Of a stretch of DNA of 64,000 nt, positions 43,292 to 52,698 are shown piece by piece (the first letter of the stretch is position 1; every line of letters begins with the position of its first letter). Source of the DNA: CAZQFV01 sp964592645 (lineage in GTDB: Bacteria; Chloroflexota; Chloroflexia; DTKN01). Position numbers and translations under genes: made by a program. The stretch spans positions 1 to 64,000 of the forward strand of contig CAZQFV010000010.1 of NCBI GenBank assembly GCA_964592645.1. The letters run 5' to 3'. Below the pieces are notes generated by a model. The model searched no databases. It was not told the origin of the DNA and worked only from the letters and a program-made list of their open reading frames with translations.

Positions 43292-45706
43292 TTAGTCCTT
43301 TCCGGTTGCTCCCGCCCCCCGTCTCCTTGTCTCCCCGTCACCCCATCGTCTTACCCCCCGCCATACCCCCCAGGAGCAGAGCACGAATAGCAGGATGAGC
43401 AAGACCCCGTAGCCCAGGTCCGCCGGGTGAAAACGCTCCCCCAGGCGCACGACCCACTGCGCCCAGAAGGACAGCCGCAGCACGCCGGGGAGGTGGGCCA
43501 GCGGCAGGTTGTCGGGAGCCAGGAGGAACTCGCCCAGGGAAAGCCCCTCCAGCTCCTGCGGGTAGTGGGGGACGGTGTAGGCCAGGAAGCGCAGCAGGAC
43601 GGCCAGTCCCCAGAAGGCAGGCAGCGCGGCCGCCGCCACGGCCGCGGCCGGCCGCCAGCGCCGCAGGCGGTCCAGCAGCGCCGCCAGGCCGAGCAGGAAG
43701 AACGGGTAGGCGTTGGTCAGCCGGCGCAGGCCAAAGTAGCCCCCGCCGTGCCAGGAGCCCAGGGTGGCGTTGTAGAGGAAGAAGACGGCCATCCCCACCA
43801 GCGCCATGGCCCCCCAGGGGCGCCTCTCCCAGGCCAGTATGAGCAGCCCCACCATCCCCACCACCGCCAGCGGGGTCCAGGGCAGCAGGCCGTGCAGCGG
43901 CGAGAGCAGCAACTCCAGCCCGGCAAATCCCGAAGGCGTGGCGAACCCCTCCTGCGGCACCGTGAGCCACCGGCCGTAGAGGATCTTCCAGACCAGCATC
44001 TGGGGGAGAAAGGCCAGGATGAAAGCAGCGGCGAAGATGGCTCCGCTCAAGAACAGGAAACCCCGGGAAGCCGGTATCCCGCTCCTACGGCCTCTTGGCC
44101 CCCCGCCTCCTCCCGCCTCCTCGTCTCCCCTGGCCCCCGGCCCCTGGCCCCTGAATCTCTGCGCCAACAGCCACAGCAGCTCCATCCCCGGCAGCACGAC
44201 GAACAGCGCATCGATCCAGTAGAGCGTGGACATGAACCCCGCCGCCAGCCCCAGCCAGAGCCACTGGACGAGAGTGCGCCGGCCAAAGGTACGCACCCAG
44301 AGGGCAACAAAGGCCGTCACGCCGCAGGCCGCCAGGGCGTGGGCAAAGTCGGGCTTGTAGAAAGCATAGTAGAAGAGGCTCGTGCCGCAAAAGGTAGCCA
44401 CGGTGGCCAGCAGGCCCAGGGAGCGCCCATAGAGCCGGCGGACCAGGTCGTAGCCCAGGAGCAGCGTCACCAGCGCCGAGAGGGTGCTGCCGAAACAGAT
44501 CAGGACAACATAGGGCTCGCTGTAGCCGTCGAGCGACCAGGGCAAACCGAGGGCATGCCCGCCCAAAGCCAGCAGGTGGCCGACGGCGAAGAAGGGCGCC
44601 CAGACGATGGCCGGCCCCACCGAGGCAAAGTTGGGCTCGTAGCCGGTGGGCGTCTTCTTGGCCCCCAGCCCGTAAGGGACATGCGGGAAAGGAGTCTCCG
44701 GGGAGAGCTCGTTGGCAAAGTGCAGGTCACCGTCGAAGGCCAGGGAGCGGAGGTAGGCATAGTACTCGATGCCGTCGGCCTCGATGTGCGGGAAAAAGCT
44801 GGCGGCCGTCGTCAGCAGGAAGACGACCAGGAGGACCGCCTGGGCATGTTCCCCCATCCAGCGCGCCCAGCGCTCCCAGCGCCGGCCGAGCAGGCGCAGC
44901 AGCCCCACCAGGGCCGCCGCCAGGACCAGCAGCAGCGCAAGCGTCGGGCCGGCGCGCAGGACAATCTCGGGGCGCAGGGCCGCCCCGCCGAACACGACGG
45001 CCAGCAGTCCCGCGCCCAGTCCCCAGGCGCGCCAGAAGCGGCTCCCCAGGGCCCAGGCTCCCAGCGCCAGGGCCAGGGCGGCCAGGGCGTAGGCGGGGCG
45101 CAGCCCCCAGAGCGCGCCCCAGGCGCTCTCCAGGCGGCCGGCCGCCTCCAGCCGGGCGCTCTCCACCACCAGCCCCAGGTCGCGGTCGTCGCCCGGGGCC
45201 TGGAAGGTGGGCACTTCCAGCCCCACGCGCAGCATACCACCTTCCAGCGCCGCGGCGGGCAGGCGCAAGTCGTACTCCTGGAGCCGGGGGGACAGGGAAA
45301 AGACCGCCACCTGCTCCCCGCGCACCAGGATACGCGCCTCGGGCAGGGGGGCGGCCGCCGGCCGGCCGCTGAGCATACGCAGCCGCAACAACAGGGGCTG
45401 TCCCCCCCGCACCGGCCCCAGCAGGAGCGTCCCGGAGGCGCCCATCCAGCGGTAGGTCCCGGCCTCCGGGCCGGCCGGCCCCGGCAGGGAGGCGCTCCAC
45501 TCCTTGGCAGAGAACCCCTGGACGTAGCCCAGGTCGCGCCCGCCGACATCCAACTCGGCCGCCGGGCGCAACTGCAAGAGGGCGTCGAGCAGCAGGCCGG
45601 ACAGGAGCAAGAACAGCAGGGAGACCAGGCGAGGCAACCAGGTACGCCGTGACGGGCAGAGTCCCGGCGCGCTAGCCGTCGGCCCCATTCCTTCGACCCC
45701 CGTCAC
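43292..45706 (-). CDS. Large membrane protein resembling glycosyltransferase family 39-type enzymes
   Basis: 804 residues. One N-terminal helix, an extracellular beta-rich domain of about 180 residues, and then about 10-12 membrane helices. The loop with ADGIEYYAYLRSL after the first helices is typical of GT-C mannosyl/arabinosyl transferases, which use polyprenyl-phosphate sugars. It begins with GTG at 45706, behind GGGAGG. A Gly/Arg-rich insert (GQGPGARGDEEAGG) at about 44093-44152 is encoded by seven-base repeats. It lies 28 bases after mat and may share its transcript. Confidence 0.75.
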   Translation of the reverse strand: MTGVEGMGPTASAPGLCPSRRTWLPRLVSLLFLLLSGLLLDALLQLRPAAELDVGGRDLGYVQGFSAKEWSASLPGPAGPEAGTYRWMGASGTLLLGPVRGGQPLLLRLRMLSGRPAAAPLPEARILVRGEQVAVFSLSPRLQEYDLRLPAAALEGGMLRVGLEVPTFQAPGDDRDLGLVVESARLEAAGRLESAWGALWGLRPAYALAALALALGAWALGSRFWRAWGLGAGLLAVVFGGAALRPEIVLRAGPTLALLLVLAAALVGLLRLLGRRWERWARWMGEHAQAVLLVVFLLTTAASFFPHIEADGIEYYAYLRSLAFDGDLHFANELSPETPFPHVPYGLGAKKTPTGYEPNFASVGPAIVWAPFFAVGHLLALGGHALGLPWSLDGYSEPYVVLICFGSTLSALVTLLLGYDLVRRLYGRSLGLLATVATFCGTSLFYYAFYKPDFAHALAACGVTAFVALWVRTFGRRTLVQWLWLGLAAGFMSTLYWIDALFVVLPGMELLWLLAQRFRGQGPGARGDEEAGGGGGPRGRRSGIPASRGFLFLSGAIFAAAFILAFLPQMLVWKILYGRWLTVPQEGFATPSGFAGLELLLSPLHGLLPWTPLAVVGMVGLLILAWERRPWGAMALVGMAVFFLYNATLGSWHGGGYFGLRRLTNAYPFFLLGLAALLDRLRRWRPAAAVAAAALPAFWGLAVLLRFLAYTVPHYPQELEGLSLGEFLLAPDNLPLAHLPGVLRLSFWAQWVVRLGERFHPADLGYGVLLILLFVLCSWGVWRGVRRWGDGETRRRGAGATGKD
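44093..44152. repeat. Heptanucleotide repeat inside a coding sequence
   Basis: Seven-base units such as CCTCCTC, GTCTCCC, CTGGCCC and CCGGCCC repeat within the glycosyltransferase-like gene. They keep it in frame and add a low-complexity Gly/Arg loop. They match the intergenic units elsewhere in the window. Confidence 0.65.
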
Positions 45707-45733
45707 CTGGCGCCTCCCGGCAACACCGTCCTT

Positions 45734-46939
45734 CTACCACACCGGCAGCTCGCCCCGCGAGAGCCGCTGGGTAAAGGTATAGATCCCCTCCAGCTCGGCC
45801 TCGATGGCCTCGGCGACATCCTCCTGGACGTCGACCAGGGTCACCCCGGGCTCGAGGATAACCTGGGCCGAGGCGATCAGCGGGCGGTCGATGGGCACGC
45901 CGATCTGGCTGCACAGCCAGATATAGACCTCGCGCAGCCCCCTGACCCGCTTGTAGACCTCCAGCGCCATGTGGTGGCTCAGCAGGTTATAGATCTTGCC
46001 CACATGGCTGATCGGGTTCTTGCCCGCGGCCGCCTCGGTGCTCATCGGCCGGTTCAGGGCGATGACCCGGTTGACCTTGTTGCCGCGGCCCACCTGCCCA
46101 CCGTCGCCGCTCTCGGCCGAGGTGCCCAGCACGGTCAGGTACATACCGTCCTCGCCGCGGGTGGGGTCGTCCAGGGTGTTGACGTCGACGCGCACTGCCT
46201 GGAACGAAAAGCCCTGCTGCTTGACGAACTCGGTGATCACGCCGCGCATCTCTTCCTTGCGGGCGAAATAGTGCGCCGCGCTCTGTACGAAGCGGTCCAC
46301 GAAGGCCATGGCCACGGTCAGGACCAGGTCCTTGTCCCGGCGAAAGCCCATCACCTTGACATCCTCGCCGGATTCGGGGAAGCGGGCCTTGAAGACGGGG
46401 CCGTTGATGTACTGCTCCGTCAGCAGGACGGCGCGCTCCGTCTCGGTGTAGGGGGCATAGCCGACGGCCGCCGAGGTGTCGTTGGCCCCCACCTCCTGGC
46501 GATCGAAGATGTCGGTCAGCTCGGGCGAGCCGGGCTTGATCTCGTTCTGGTAGACGACATGGGCCACGGGATCGACAAAGCGCAGGTTCTGGCGCAGCCA
46601 GGCCTTGGCCGTCTCCAGGGCGATGGTCCCGACGTCGACGCGCCGGCCCTCGCACTCGTAGATCGCCCGGTCGCCAAAGATCAGGCGCATGGGCTCGTCC
46701 ACGGTGCCGCCGCCGATGCGCGGGGAGGTACGGCCGGCCACCAACAGCCCCTTGTCGATGTTGTGGTGCACAATGCGCCCAAAGACGTTCTGGTACTCTC
46801 GGCAGAGGGCCACCGAGACGGCCTCCATAATGGCGTCACAGATCGAGTCGGGGTGTCCCACGCCCTTGCGCTCGACCAACTCGACGCGCTGTTCCGGCAC
46901 AGGTGTCGCGTGCAGCTCTTCGACGGTGATGTTGCGCAT
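45734..46939 (-). CDS. mat: Archaeal-type S-adenosylmethionine synthetase
   Basis: 401 residues of the archaeal/AdoMet synthetase family 2, which has little sequence resemblance to bacterial MetK. It makes SAM from methionine and ATP. Visible are ERKGVGHPDSICDAIMEAVS, GGGTVDEPMRLIFGDRA, GANDTSAAVGYAP, and GRGNKVNRVIALNRPMSTEA split across two segments. It is last in the SAM-cycle gene order behind a SAM riboswitch, which closes the loop logically. A GGAGG site precedes the ATG at 46939. Confidence 0.95.
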   Translation of the reverse strand: MRNITVEELHATPVPEQRVELVERKGVGHPDSICDAIMEAVSVALCREYQNVFGRIVHHNIDKGLLVAGRTSPRIGGGTVDEPMRLIFGDRAIYECEGRRVDVGTIALETAKAWLRQNLRFVDPVAHVVYQNEIKPGSPELTDIFDRQEVGANDTSAAVGYAPYTETERAVLLTEQYINGPVFKARFPESGEDVKVMGFRRDKDLVLTVAMAFVDRFVQSAAHYFARKEEMRGVITEFVKQQGFSFQAVRVDVNTLDDPTRGEDGMYLTVLGTSAESGDGGQVGRGNKVNRVIALNRPMSTEAAAGKNPISHVGKIYNLLSHHMALEVYKRVRGLREVYIWLCSQIGVPIDRPLIASAQVILEPGVTLVDVQEDVAEAIEAELEGIYTFTQRLSRGELPVW

Positions 46940-46985
46940 CGGATTCCTCCTGTCAGTCTTGATTCCACAAGGTATCGGCAGCCGC

Positions 46986-48245
46986 CTACGTTCCTTCCTC
47001 CCAGCTGGCCAGGTAGCGCTCCTGCTCCGGTGTCAGCACGTCGATGCGCACGTCCATCGCCTCCAGCTTCAGCCGGGCGATCTCCTTGTCCAGTTCCAGG
47101 GGCATGCGGTAGACGCGGTGCTCCAGCCGGCCGCGGTTGCGCACCAGGAACTCGGAGGCCAGCGCCTGGTTGGCAAAGCTCATATCCATCACGCTCGGCG
47201 GGTGGCCCTCGGCCGCCGCCAGGTTGATCAGCCGGCCCTCGCCCAGGAGAAAGATGCGCCGGCCGTCGGCCATCGCGTACTCCACGACGAACGGGCGGAT
47301 CTCGCGCTTGGACACCGCCATGCGCTCCAACGCCGGGATGTCGATCTCGACGTTAAAGTGCCCGGAGTTGGCGACAATGGCCCCGTCCTTCATCACCTGG
47401 AAATCGCACTCCCGGACCACGTCCTTGTCCCCGGTGACGGTGACAAAGACATCGCCCAGCGGCGCCGCCTCCAGCATCGGCATCACCCGGTAGCCGTCCA
47501 TCGTCGCTTCCAGGGCCCGCAGCGGGTCCACCTCGGTGACGATGACATTGGCCCCGGCCCCGCGGGCCCGCATGGCCACGCCGCGGCCGCACATGCCGTA
47601 CCCGGCCACGACAAAGGTGCAGCCGGCCAGCAGCTTGTTCGTCGCCCGCAGGATGCCGTCGATGGTCGACTGGCCGGTGCCGTAGCGGTTGTCAAAGAGG
47701 TGCTTGGTGTCGGCGTCGTTGACGGCGATCACCGGGAACTGGATCTGGCCGTCGGCGGCCATCGCCCGCAGGCGGATGACGCCGGTGGTCGTCTCCTCGG
47801 TCGAGCCGATCATCTGCGGGATCAGGTCGGCGCGCTCCTTCAGCAGCGTCGTCACCAGGTCGGCCCCGTCGTCCATGGTGATCTGCGGGTCGATCGCCAG
47901 GACGGAGCGCAGGTGGCGGTAGTAGGTGGCGCCGTCCTCCCCTTTGATGGAGAAAGTGCGCGCGCCGTACTCGGCCACCAGTGCCGCGGCCACGTCGTCC
48001 TGCGTGGACAGGGGGTTGCTGGCACACAGGGCCACCTCGGCCCCGCCGGCCATGAGCGTCCGCACCAGGTTGGCCGTCTCCGTGGTCACGTGCAGGCAGG
48101 CGCCGATGCGCACCCCCGCCAGGGGCCGCTCCCGGGCAAAGCGCTCGCGGATCAGCCGCAGCACTGGCATGTCGCGCTCCGCCCACTCGATGCGCAGCTT
48201 GCCCTGCGCCGCCAGGTTCAGGTCTTGGACATCGTGTTCTACCAT
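46986..48245 (-). CDS. ahcY: Adenosylhomocysteinase
   Basis: 419 residues. It splits S-adenosylhomocysteine to homocysteine and adenosine using bound NAD. Features are CLHVTTETANLVRTL, NRYGTGQSTIDGILRATN, the NAD loop AGYGMCGRGVAMRARG, and NSGHFNVEID. The start MVEHDVQ at 48245 is set by AAGGAG nine bases upstream. The genes on both sides supply its substrate and remove its products. Confidence 0.97.
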   Translation of the reverse strand: MVEHDVQDLNLAAQGKLRIEWAERDMPVLRLIRERFARERPLAGVRIGACLHVTTETANLVRTLMAGGAEVALCASNPLSTQDDVAAALVAEYGARTFSIKGEDGATYYRHLRSVLAIDPQITMDDGADLVTTLLKERADLIPQMIGSTEETTTGVIRLRAMAADGQIQFPVIAVNDADTKHLFDNRYGTGQSTIDGILRATNKLLAGCTFVVAGYGMCGRGVAMRARGAGANVIVTEVDPLRALEATMDGYRVMPMLEAAPLGDVFVTVTGDKDVVRECDFQVMKDGAIVANSGHFNVEIDIPALERMAVSKREIRPFVVEYAMADGRRIFLLGEGRLINLAAAEGHPPSVMDMSFANQALASEFLVRNRGRLEHRVYRMPLELDKEIARLKLEAMDVRIDVLTPEQERYLASWEEGT

Positions 48246-48334
48246 CGTTTGCTCCTTGCGTTCGGTTATCGGGTATCGTGACATCCGCTTTCAGCTCTGC
48301 TCTCTGCTCTCCGCTCTCCCCCCACCTGCAGCCC

Positions 48335-49315
48335 TCAACATCCCCCCAACAGCGCCCTGCGGACCAGGGGCTCGGGGCCAAATACCTGCTCATACCGTTG
48401 GACGAACTCCTCCCGGCCGTACGGCTGCGGCTGCGGGCCGGGATCCTCCAGCACGTAGGTGGCGGCCAGGGAGCCGATGCGCCCGGTGACCGGCCAGGGC
48501 AGGCCGGCGTGCAGCCCCTTGAGCAGGCCGGCGCGGAAGGCGTCGCCGACGCCCGTGGGGTCCAGGCGCTGGCGGGCCGGCGCCGCCGGGATCTCGTAGA
48601 CGACCCGCCTCCCGCCCTCCGGGGTGATGATGCGCGAGCCCTCCTTGCCGCGGGTGACGATCAGCGTCTCGACCAGGCCAAAGAGGCCGGCCTCGTCCAG
48701 GCCCGTCTTGCGGCAAAAGAGCTCGTGCTCGTACTCATTGACGATGAGGATGCGCGCCCCGCGGGCCCCCGCGGCCAGGTCCGCGCCGGGGCAGCGGGCC
48801 ACCTGTTGGCTGGGGTCGTAGATAAAGGGGATGCCCAGCTCGCGGCACTCCTGGGCGTACTGGGCCATGGCCCCGGGGTCGTTGGGCGAGATAATGGCCC
48901 ACTCCACCTGGCGCGGGTCCGGGAAGCTGCGGAAGGAAAGGAGGCCGGCCCGGCCCATGGCCCCGCTGTAGAAGGTGGCGATCTGGTTGCCGTCGCAGTC
49001 GGTGTTGACGAAGAAGGAGGCGGTGAAGCAGTCGTCGCACAGGTGCATCCCGCGCACGTCCACGCCGCGCGCCTTTAGCCACTCGCGGTACTCGCCGCCG
49101 TCGCGGCCGGCCGTAGCCATCAGGTAGGGCCGTTCGCCCAGCAGCGCCAGCGTGTAGGCGATGTTGGCGGCGCACCCGCCGCGCACCACCTGCATCTCGT
49201 CCACCAGGAACGACAGGCTGATGTGCTCGATCTGCTCCGGCAGGATATGCTCCTTGAAATGGCCGGGAAAGGTCATGATATAGTCGAAAGCGATGGAGCC
49301 CGTGACGACGATCAT
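48335..49315 (-). CDS. PfkB-family kinase, probable adenosine kinase
   Basis: 326 residues of the ribokinase/PfkB family. The first signature is VRGGCAANIAYTLALLG and the second is DPTGVGDAFRAGLLKG, with catalytic Asp in GVGDAF. An adenosine-kinase role is inferred from position between ahcY, which releases adenosine, and the methionine synthase; PfkB adenosine kinases are known in such clusters. Another sugar or nucleoside is possible. AGGAG lies before the ATG at 49315. Confidence 0.88.
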   Translation of the reverse strand: MIVVTGSIAFDYIMTFPGHFKEHILPEQIEHISLSFLVDEMQVVRGGCAANIAYTLALLGERPYLMATAGRDGGEYREWLKARGVDVRGMHLCDDCFTASFFVNTDCDGNQIATFYSGAMGRAGLLSFRSFPDPRQVEWAIISPNDPGAMAQYAQECRELGIPFIYDPSQQVARCPGADLAAGARGARILIVNEYEHELFCRKTGLDEAGLFGLVETLIVTRGKEGSRIITPEGGRRVVYEIPAAPARQRLDPTGVGDAFRAGLLKGLHAGLPWPVTGRIGSLAATYVLEDPGPQPQPYGREEFVQRYEQVFGPEPLVRRALLGGC

Positions 49316-49326
49316 CGCTCTGCTCC

Positions 49327-50364
49327 TCACTCCACGCGGTACTTTTCGCGCACCGCCCGCGACACCGCCGCCGCCAGCTCCAGGCCGCGCACCGCCGCCT
49401 GCGGCGCGATGTTGCCAAAGCCGCACGACGGCGTGATCAGGCAGCCGGCCAGGATGTCGTCCAGCGGGATCCCCTTGGCCGTGAGCAGCCCCCAGGCCGC
49501 CTCCAGCCGCCCCAACAGCCCCTCTGCCGTGGCCCCGGCGATGGCCTCCTCCTCCTGCGGCACGATGCCCCAGGCGATGATGCCCCCGCGCCGCAGAAAG
49601 GCGCGCACCGCCTCCGGGTAGAGGGAGAGGCTCTCGGCATACCCATAGGCATCCAGGTTCAGCACCTGCACCGAGGTCTCCAGCAGCACCGACCAGTCGG
49701 TGTTGCCGCAGCAGTGCACCCCCTTCAGGCAGGTCAGGCCGGAAAAGACCTCCTCCAGGGCGGTGATGATCTGCTCACGGCTGAGCGCGATAAAGGCCGA
49801 GCCAAAGGCGCTCAGGTAGGGCTCGTCCACAAAGACGATGACCCGCTCGTTCACCCGGCGCAACTCGCGCTCCATCCAGGAGGCCTTCAGCCGCAGGTGC
49901 TTGGCCAGGGCGTCGGCCAGGACCTCGTCGTAGAGGATGGGGCGCAGCGCCTGGTCGGTGACCTGCAGGCCCATGCTGATCGGCCCGGTCACCTGCCCCT
50001 TGACCGCCAAAGCCGCTCCCAGCGCCTCCTTGCGGGACAGGAAGGCATGGAGGCCGGCCGCGTTCTCCGTGCTGATTCCCCAATCCTCCACCTGGTCCTC
50101 CAGGTAGGCCAGGTAGAGCGGCTCCAGCTCCTCGTCGGCGCGGGCGCGGTCGACAAAGACCTTCTCCCGCTCCAAGTCCACGGCCAGGCCAGGGAAGCGC
50201 TCGCCGTATTGGACATACATGTTTTCGCGGAACGAACGGCGCGGCAACTGCGGCCAGACCGGGATCTGCGGCAAGTGCCGGAAAATGGCCTCGCAGGCTG
50301 CCAAGGGGTCCTTGTGCGGCATGCTGCCGACGGCGGTGGGCAGGCAACGGGGCTTGAACTCCAT
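49327..50364 (-). CDS. Short cobalamin-independent methionine synthase (core MetE-like)
   Basis: 345 residues, matching only the C-terminal catalytic barrel of MetE. Zinc ligands are probably His and Cys in GVHCCGNTDW, a Glu near VFVDEPYLS, and Cys in TPSCGFGN. Short core-MetE proteins, described from Dehalococcoides (also Chloroflexota), take the methyl group from a methylated corrinoid protein and not from methyl-tetrahydrofolate. It completes homocysteine to methionine in the operon. Two bases separate it from mtnA. Confidence 0.85.
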   Translation of the reverse strand: MEFKPRCLPTAVGSMPHKDPLAACEAIFRHLPQIPVWPQLPRRSFRENMYVQYGERFPGLAVDLEREKVFVDRARADEELEPLYLAYLEDQVEDWGISTENAAGLHAFLSRKEALGAALAVKGQVTGPISMGLQVTDQALRPILYDEVLADALAKHLRLKASWMERELRRVNERVIVFVDEPYLSAFGSAFIALSREQIITALEEVFSGLTCLKGVHCCGNTDWSVLLETSVQVLNLDAYGYAESLSLYPEAVRAFLRRGGIIAWGIVPQEEEAIAGATAEGLLGRLEAAWGLLTAKGIPLDDILAGCLITPSCGFGNIAPQAAVRGLELAAAVSRAVREKYRVE

Positions 50365-50365
50365 C

Positions 50366-51415
<1,050 letters not shown>

Positions 51416-51460
51416 CGTTACCCCCATCGATCGACACGGGCCGGCCTGCGCGCTACGGGC

Positions 51461-51503
51461 AAAAAAAAGACCTCCGACGAGAGAGGACAGTCCACTGCTC
51501 TCT
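51461..51503 (-). terminator. Riboswitch-controlled terminator
   Basis: On the minus strand, a GAGAGAG/CTCTCTC stem region is followed by GTCGGAGGTC and then eight T (51461-51468). It lies between the SAM-I aptamer and mtnA, as expected for transcription-attenuating S-box RNAs. Confidence 0.75.
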
Positions 51504-51610
51504 CTCATCTCTCAGACGGAGAGCGCGCCGCCGTCTGCAGGAGTTGGCACCATGGCGATCGCCTGGTTGCCGGGCTTCACTGGGCCAGTCCCTCTGCCAC
51601 TCTGGATGAG
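51504..51610 (-). promoter_or_regulatory. SAM-I (S-box) riboswitch
   Basis: On the minus strand the conserved S-box segments appear in order: CTCATCCAGAGTGGCAGAGG, GACTGGCCC, TGAAGCCCGGCAACC, GGTGCCAACTCC and closing GAGAGATGAG. P1 is CTCATC with GATGAG, and a P4 stem AGACGG/CCGTCT is present. It binds SAM and turns off the downstream SAM-cycle operon through the adjacent terminator. Confidence 0.97.
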
Positions 51611-51637
51611 AGGTAGGGCGATTTGGTTGTTGGCGCG

Positions 51638-51666
51638 ATTATAGCACAACAACCCGGCAGAGGCAA
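51638..51666 (-). promoter_or_regulatory. Promoter of the SAM-cycle operon
   Basis: Minus strand: TTGCCT (51661-51666), 17 bp, TATAAT (51638-51643) preceded by TGTGC. The predicted start is about 20 bases before the aptamer. Confidence 0.8.
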
Positions 51667-51794
51667 ATCGGACCCACCGGCCGAACCGCACTTTCCGGCA
51701 TGGCCTTTCTGTGGTAAAATGAGCCGCGGCAGGAGCTGCTCTCCGCCCATGCAACTATTCGCGCTCGGTGCGGCAGCCATTCAAGGAGTTGACC

Positions 51795-51977
51795 ATGTCG
51801 CGCTCACGTCTCGGCGGGTTGCTTTTCGCGGCGGCGGTAATCATCGCCTTTATTATCGTCTGGTCCAAAGTGCGCTTCGTCGTCATCGTCCCCCTCCAGA
51901 TCGGAGGGTTCTTTCTCCTGGTGGGCGGCCTGATCCTGGTCATCTATATCGCCCTGCGCATGCTGTTCAGGCGCTAA
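51795..51977 (+). CDS. Small two-helix membrane protein
   Basis: 60 residues with two helices separated by a short loop, and basic ends (MSRSRLGG and LRMLFRR). AAGGAG sits at the right distance before the ATG at 51795. A TAAAAT (51715-51720) may be its -10; the -35 is weak. The family is unknown. Its 3' end overlaps the convergent pcp gene by eleven bases. Confidence 0.65.
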   Translation: MSRSRLGGLLFAAAVIIAFIIVWSKVRFVVIVPLQIGGFFLLVGGLILVIYIALRMLFRR

Positions 51978-52599
51978 GGCGCTCGGCCACCACGCCTACG
52001 CAGAGTTGCGCCGCCTGCCGGAGCACCTCCAGCGCCATGCCCTGCTGCCGCTTCTCGCCCTCCGGCAACTGCCCCGGGAAAGGCGGGACATGCACGAACC
52101 CGAAGGGGATCGCCAGCCCCCGCATCTCCAGCCAGTGCCGCCCATAGTAAAAGATGTGATTGCACATGTAGGTGCCGGCGTGGGCCGATAACACCGCGGC
52201 GATGCCGGCCTCCTGCAAGGCCCGTTGCATCTCTTCCAGCGGCAGCGTCGACCAGTAGCCCACCGGCCCATCCTCGACAATGCGCTCCCCGCTTCGCCGC
52301 AGCCCTCCCGTGTCGGGGATCGTGGCCTCGTCCAGGTTCACGGCGATGCGCTCCAGGCGCAGGTCGTCCGCCCCCAGGTACACGCCAAAGGCGATGGCCG
52401 CGTCCGGGCGCGTCTCCACCACCGCCCGCGCGAACTGCTCCTCGCAGCGCCGATAGTCCACATCTAGGACGGCCGTGTGCACCTCGACGCCCTCCAAGGC
52501 CCCCGGCGAATCCGCCACGAGCTCCATCAGCCGCTCGGTGGGGTTGACCGTCAGGCTGGCGAAGCGTTTGAAGCCGGTCAAGAGAACTCGCGGTCCCAT
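51967..52599 (-). CDS. pcp: Pyroglutamyl-peptidase I
   Basis: 210 residues of peptidase family C15. It removes N-terminal pyroglutamate. Catalytic residues are Glu in LRLERIAVNLDEA, Cys in AGTYMCNHIFYYG and His in FGFVHVPPFPGQ. The opening VLLTGFKRFASLTVNPTE is typical. GGAGG precedes the ATG. Confidence 0.95.
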   Translation of the reverse strand: MGPRVLLTGFKRFASLTVNPTERLMELVADSPGALEGVEVHTAVLDVDYRRCEEQFARAVVETRPDAAIAFGVYLGADDLRLERIAVNLDEATIPDTGGLRRSGERIVEDGPVGYWSTLPLEEMQRALQEAGIAAVLSAHAGTYMCNHIFYYGRHWLEMRGLAIPFGFVHVPPFPGQLPEGEKRQQGMALEVLRQAAQLCVGVVAERLSA

Positions 52600-52698
52600 C
52601 TGGCCTCCTGCTGACTCCTGCCCAGTTCGCTTACCTAGAAGCAGAAACCCGCGTGCGCCGACTTGAGTGATCTATGCCGAGATCCGCACCTCCCGCCC

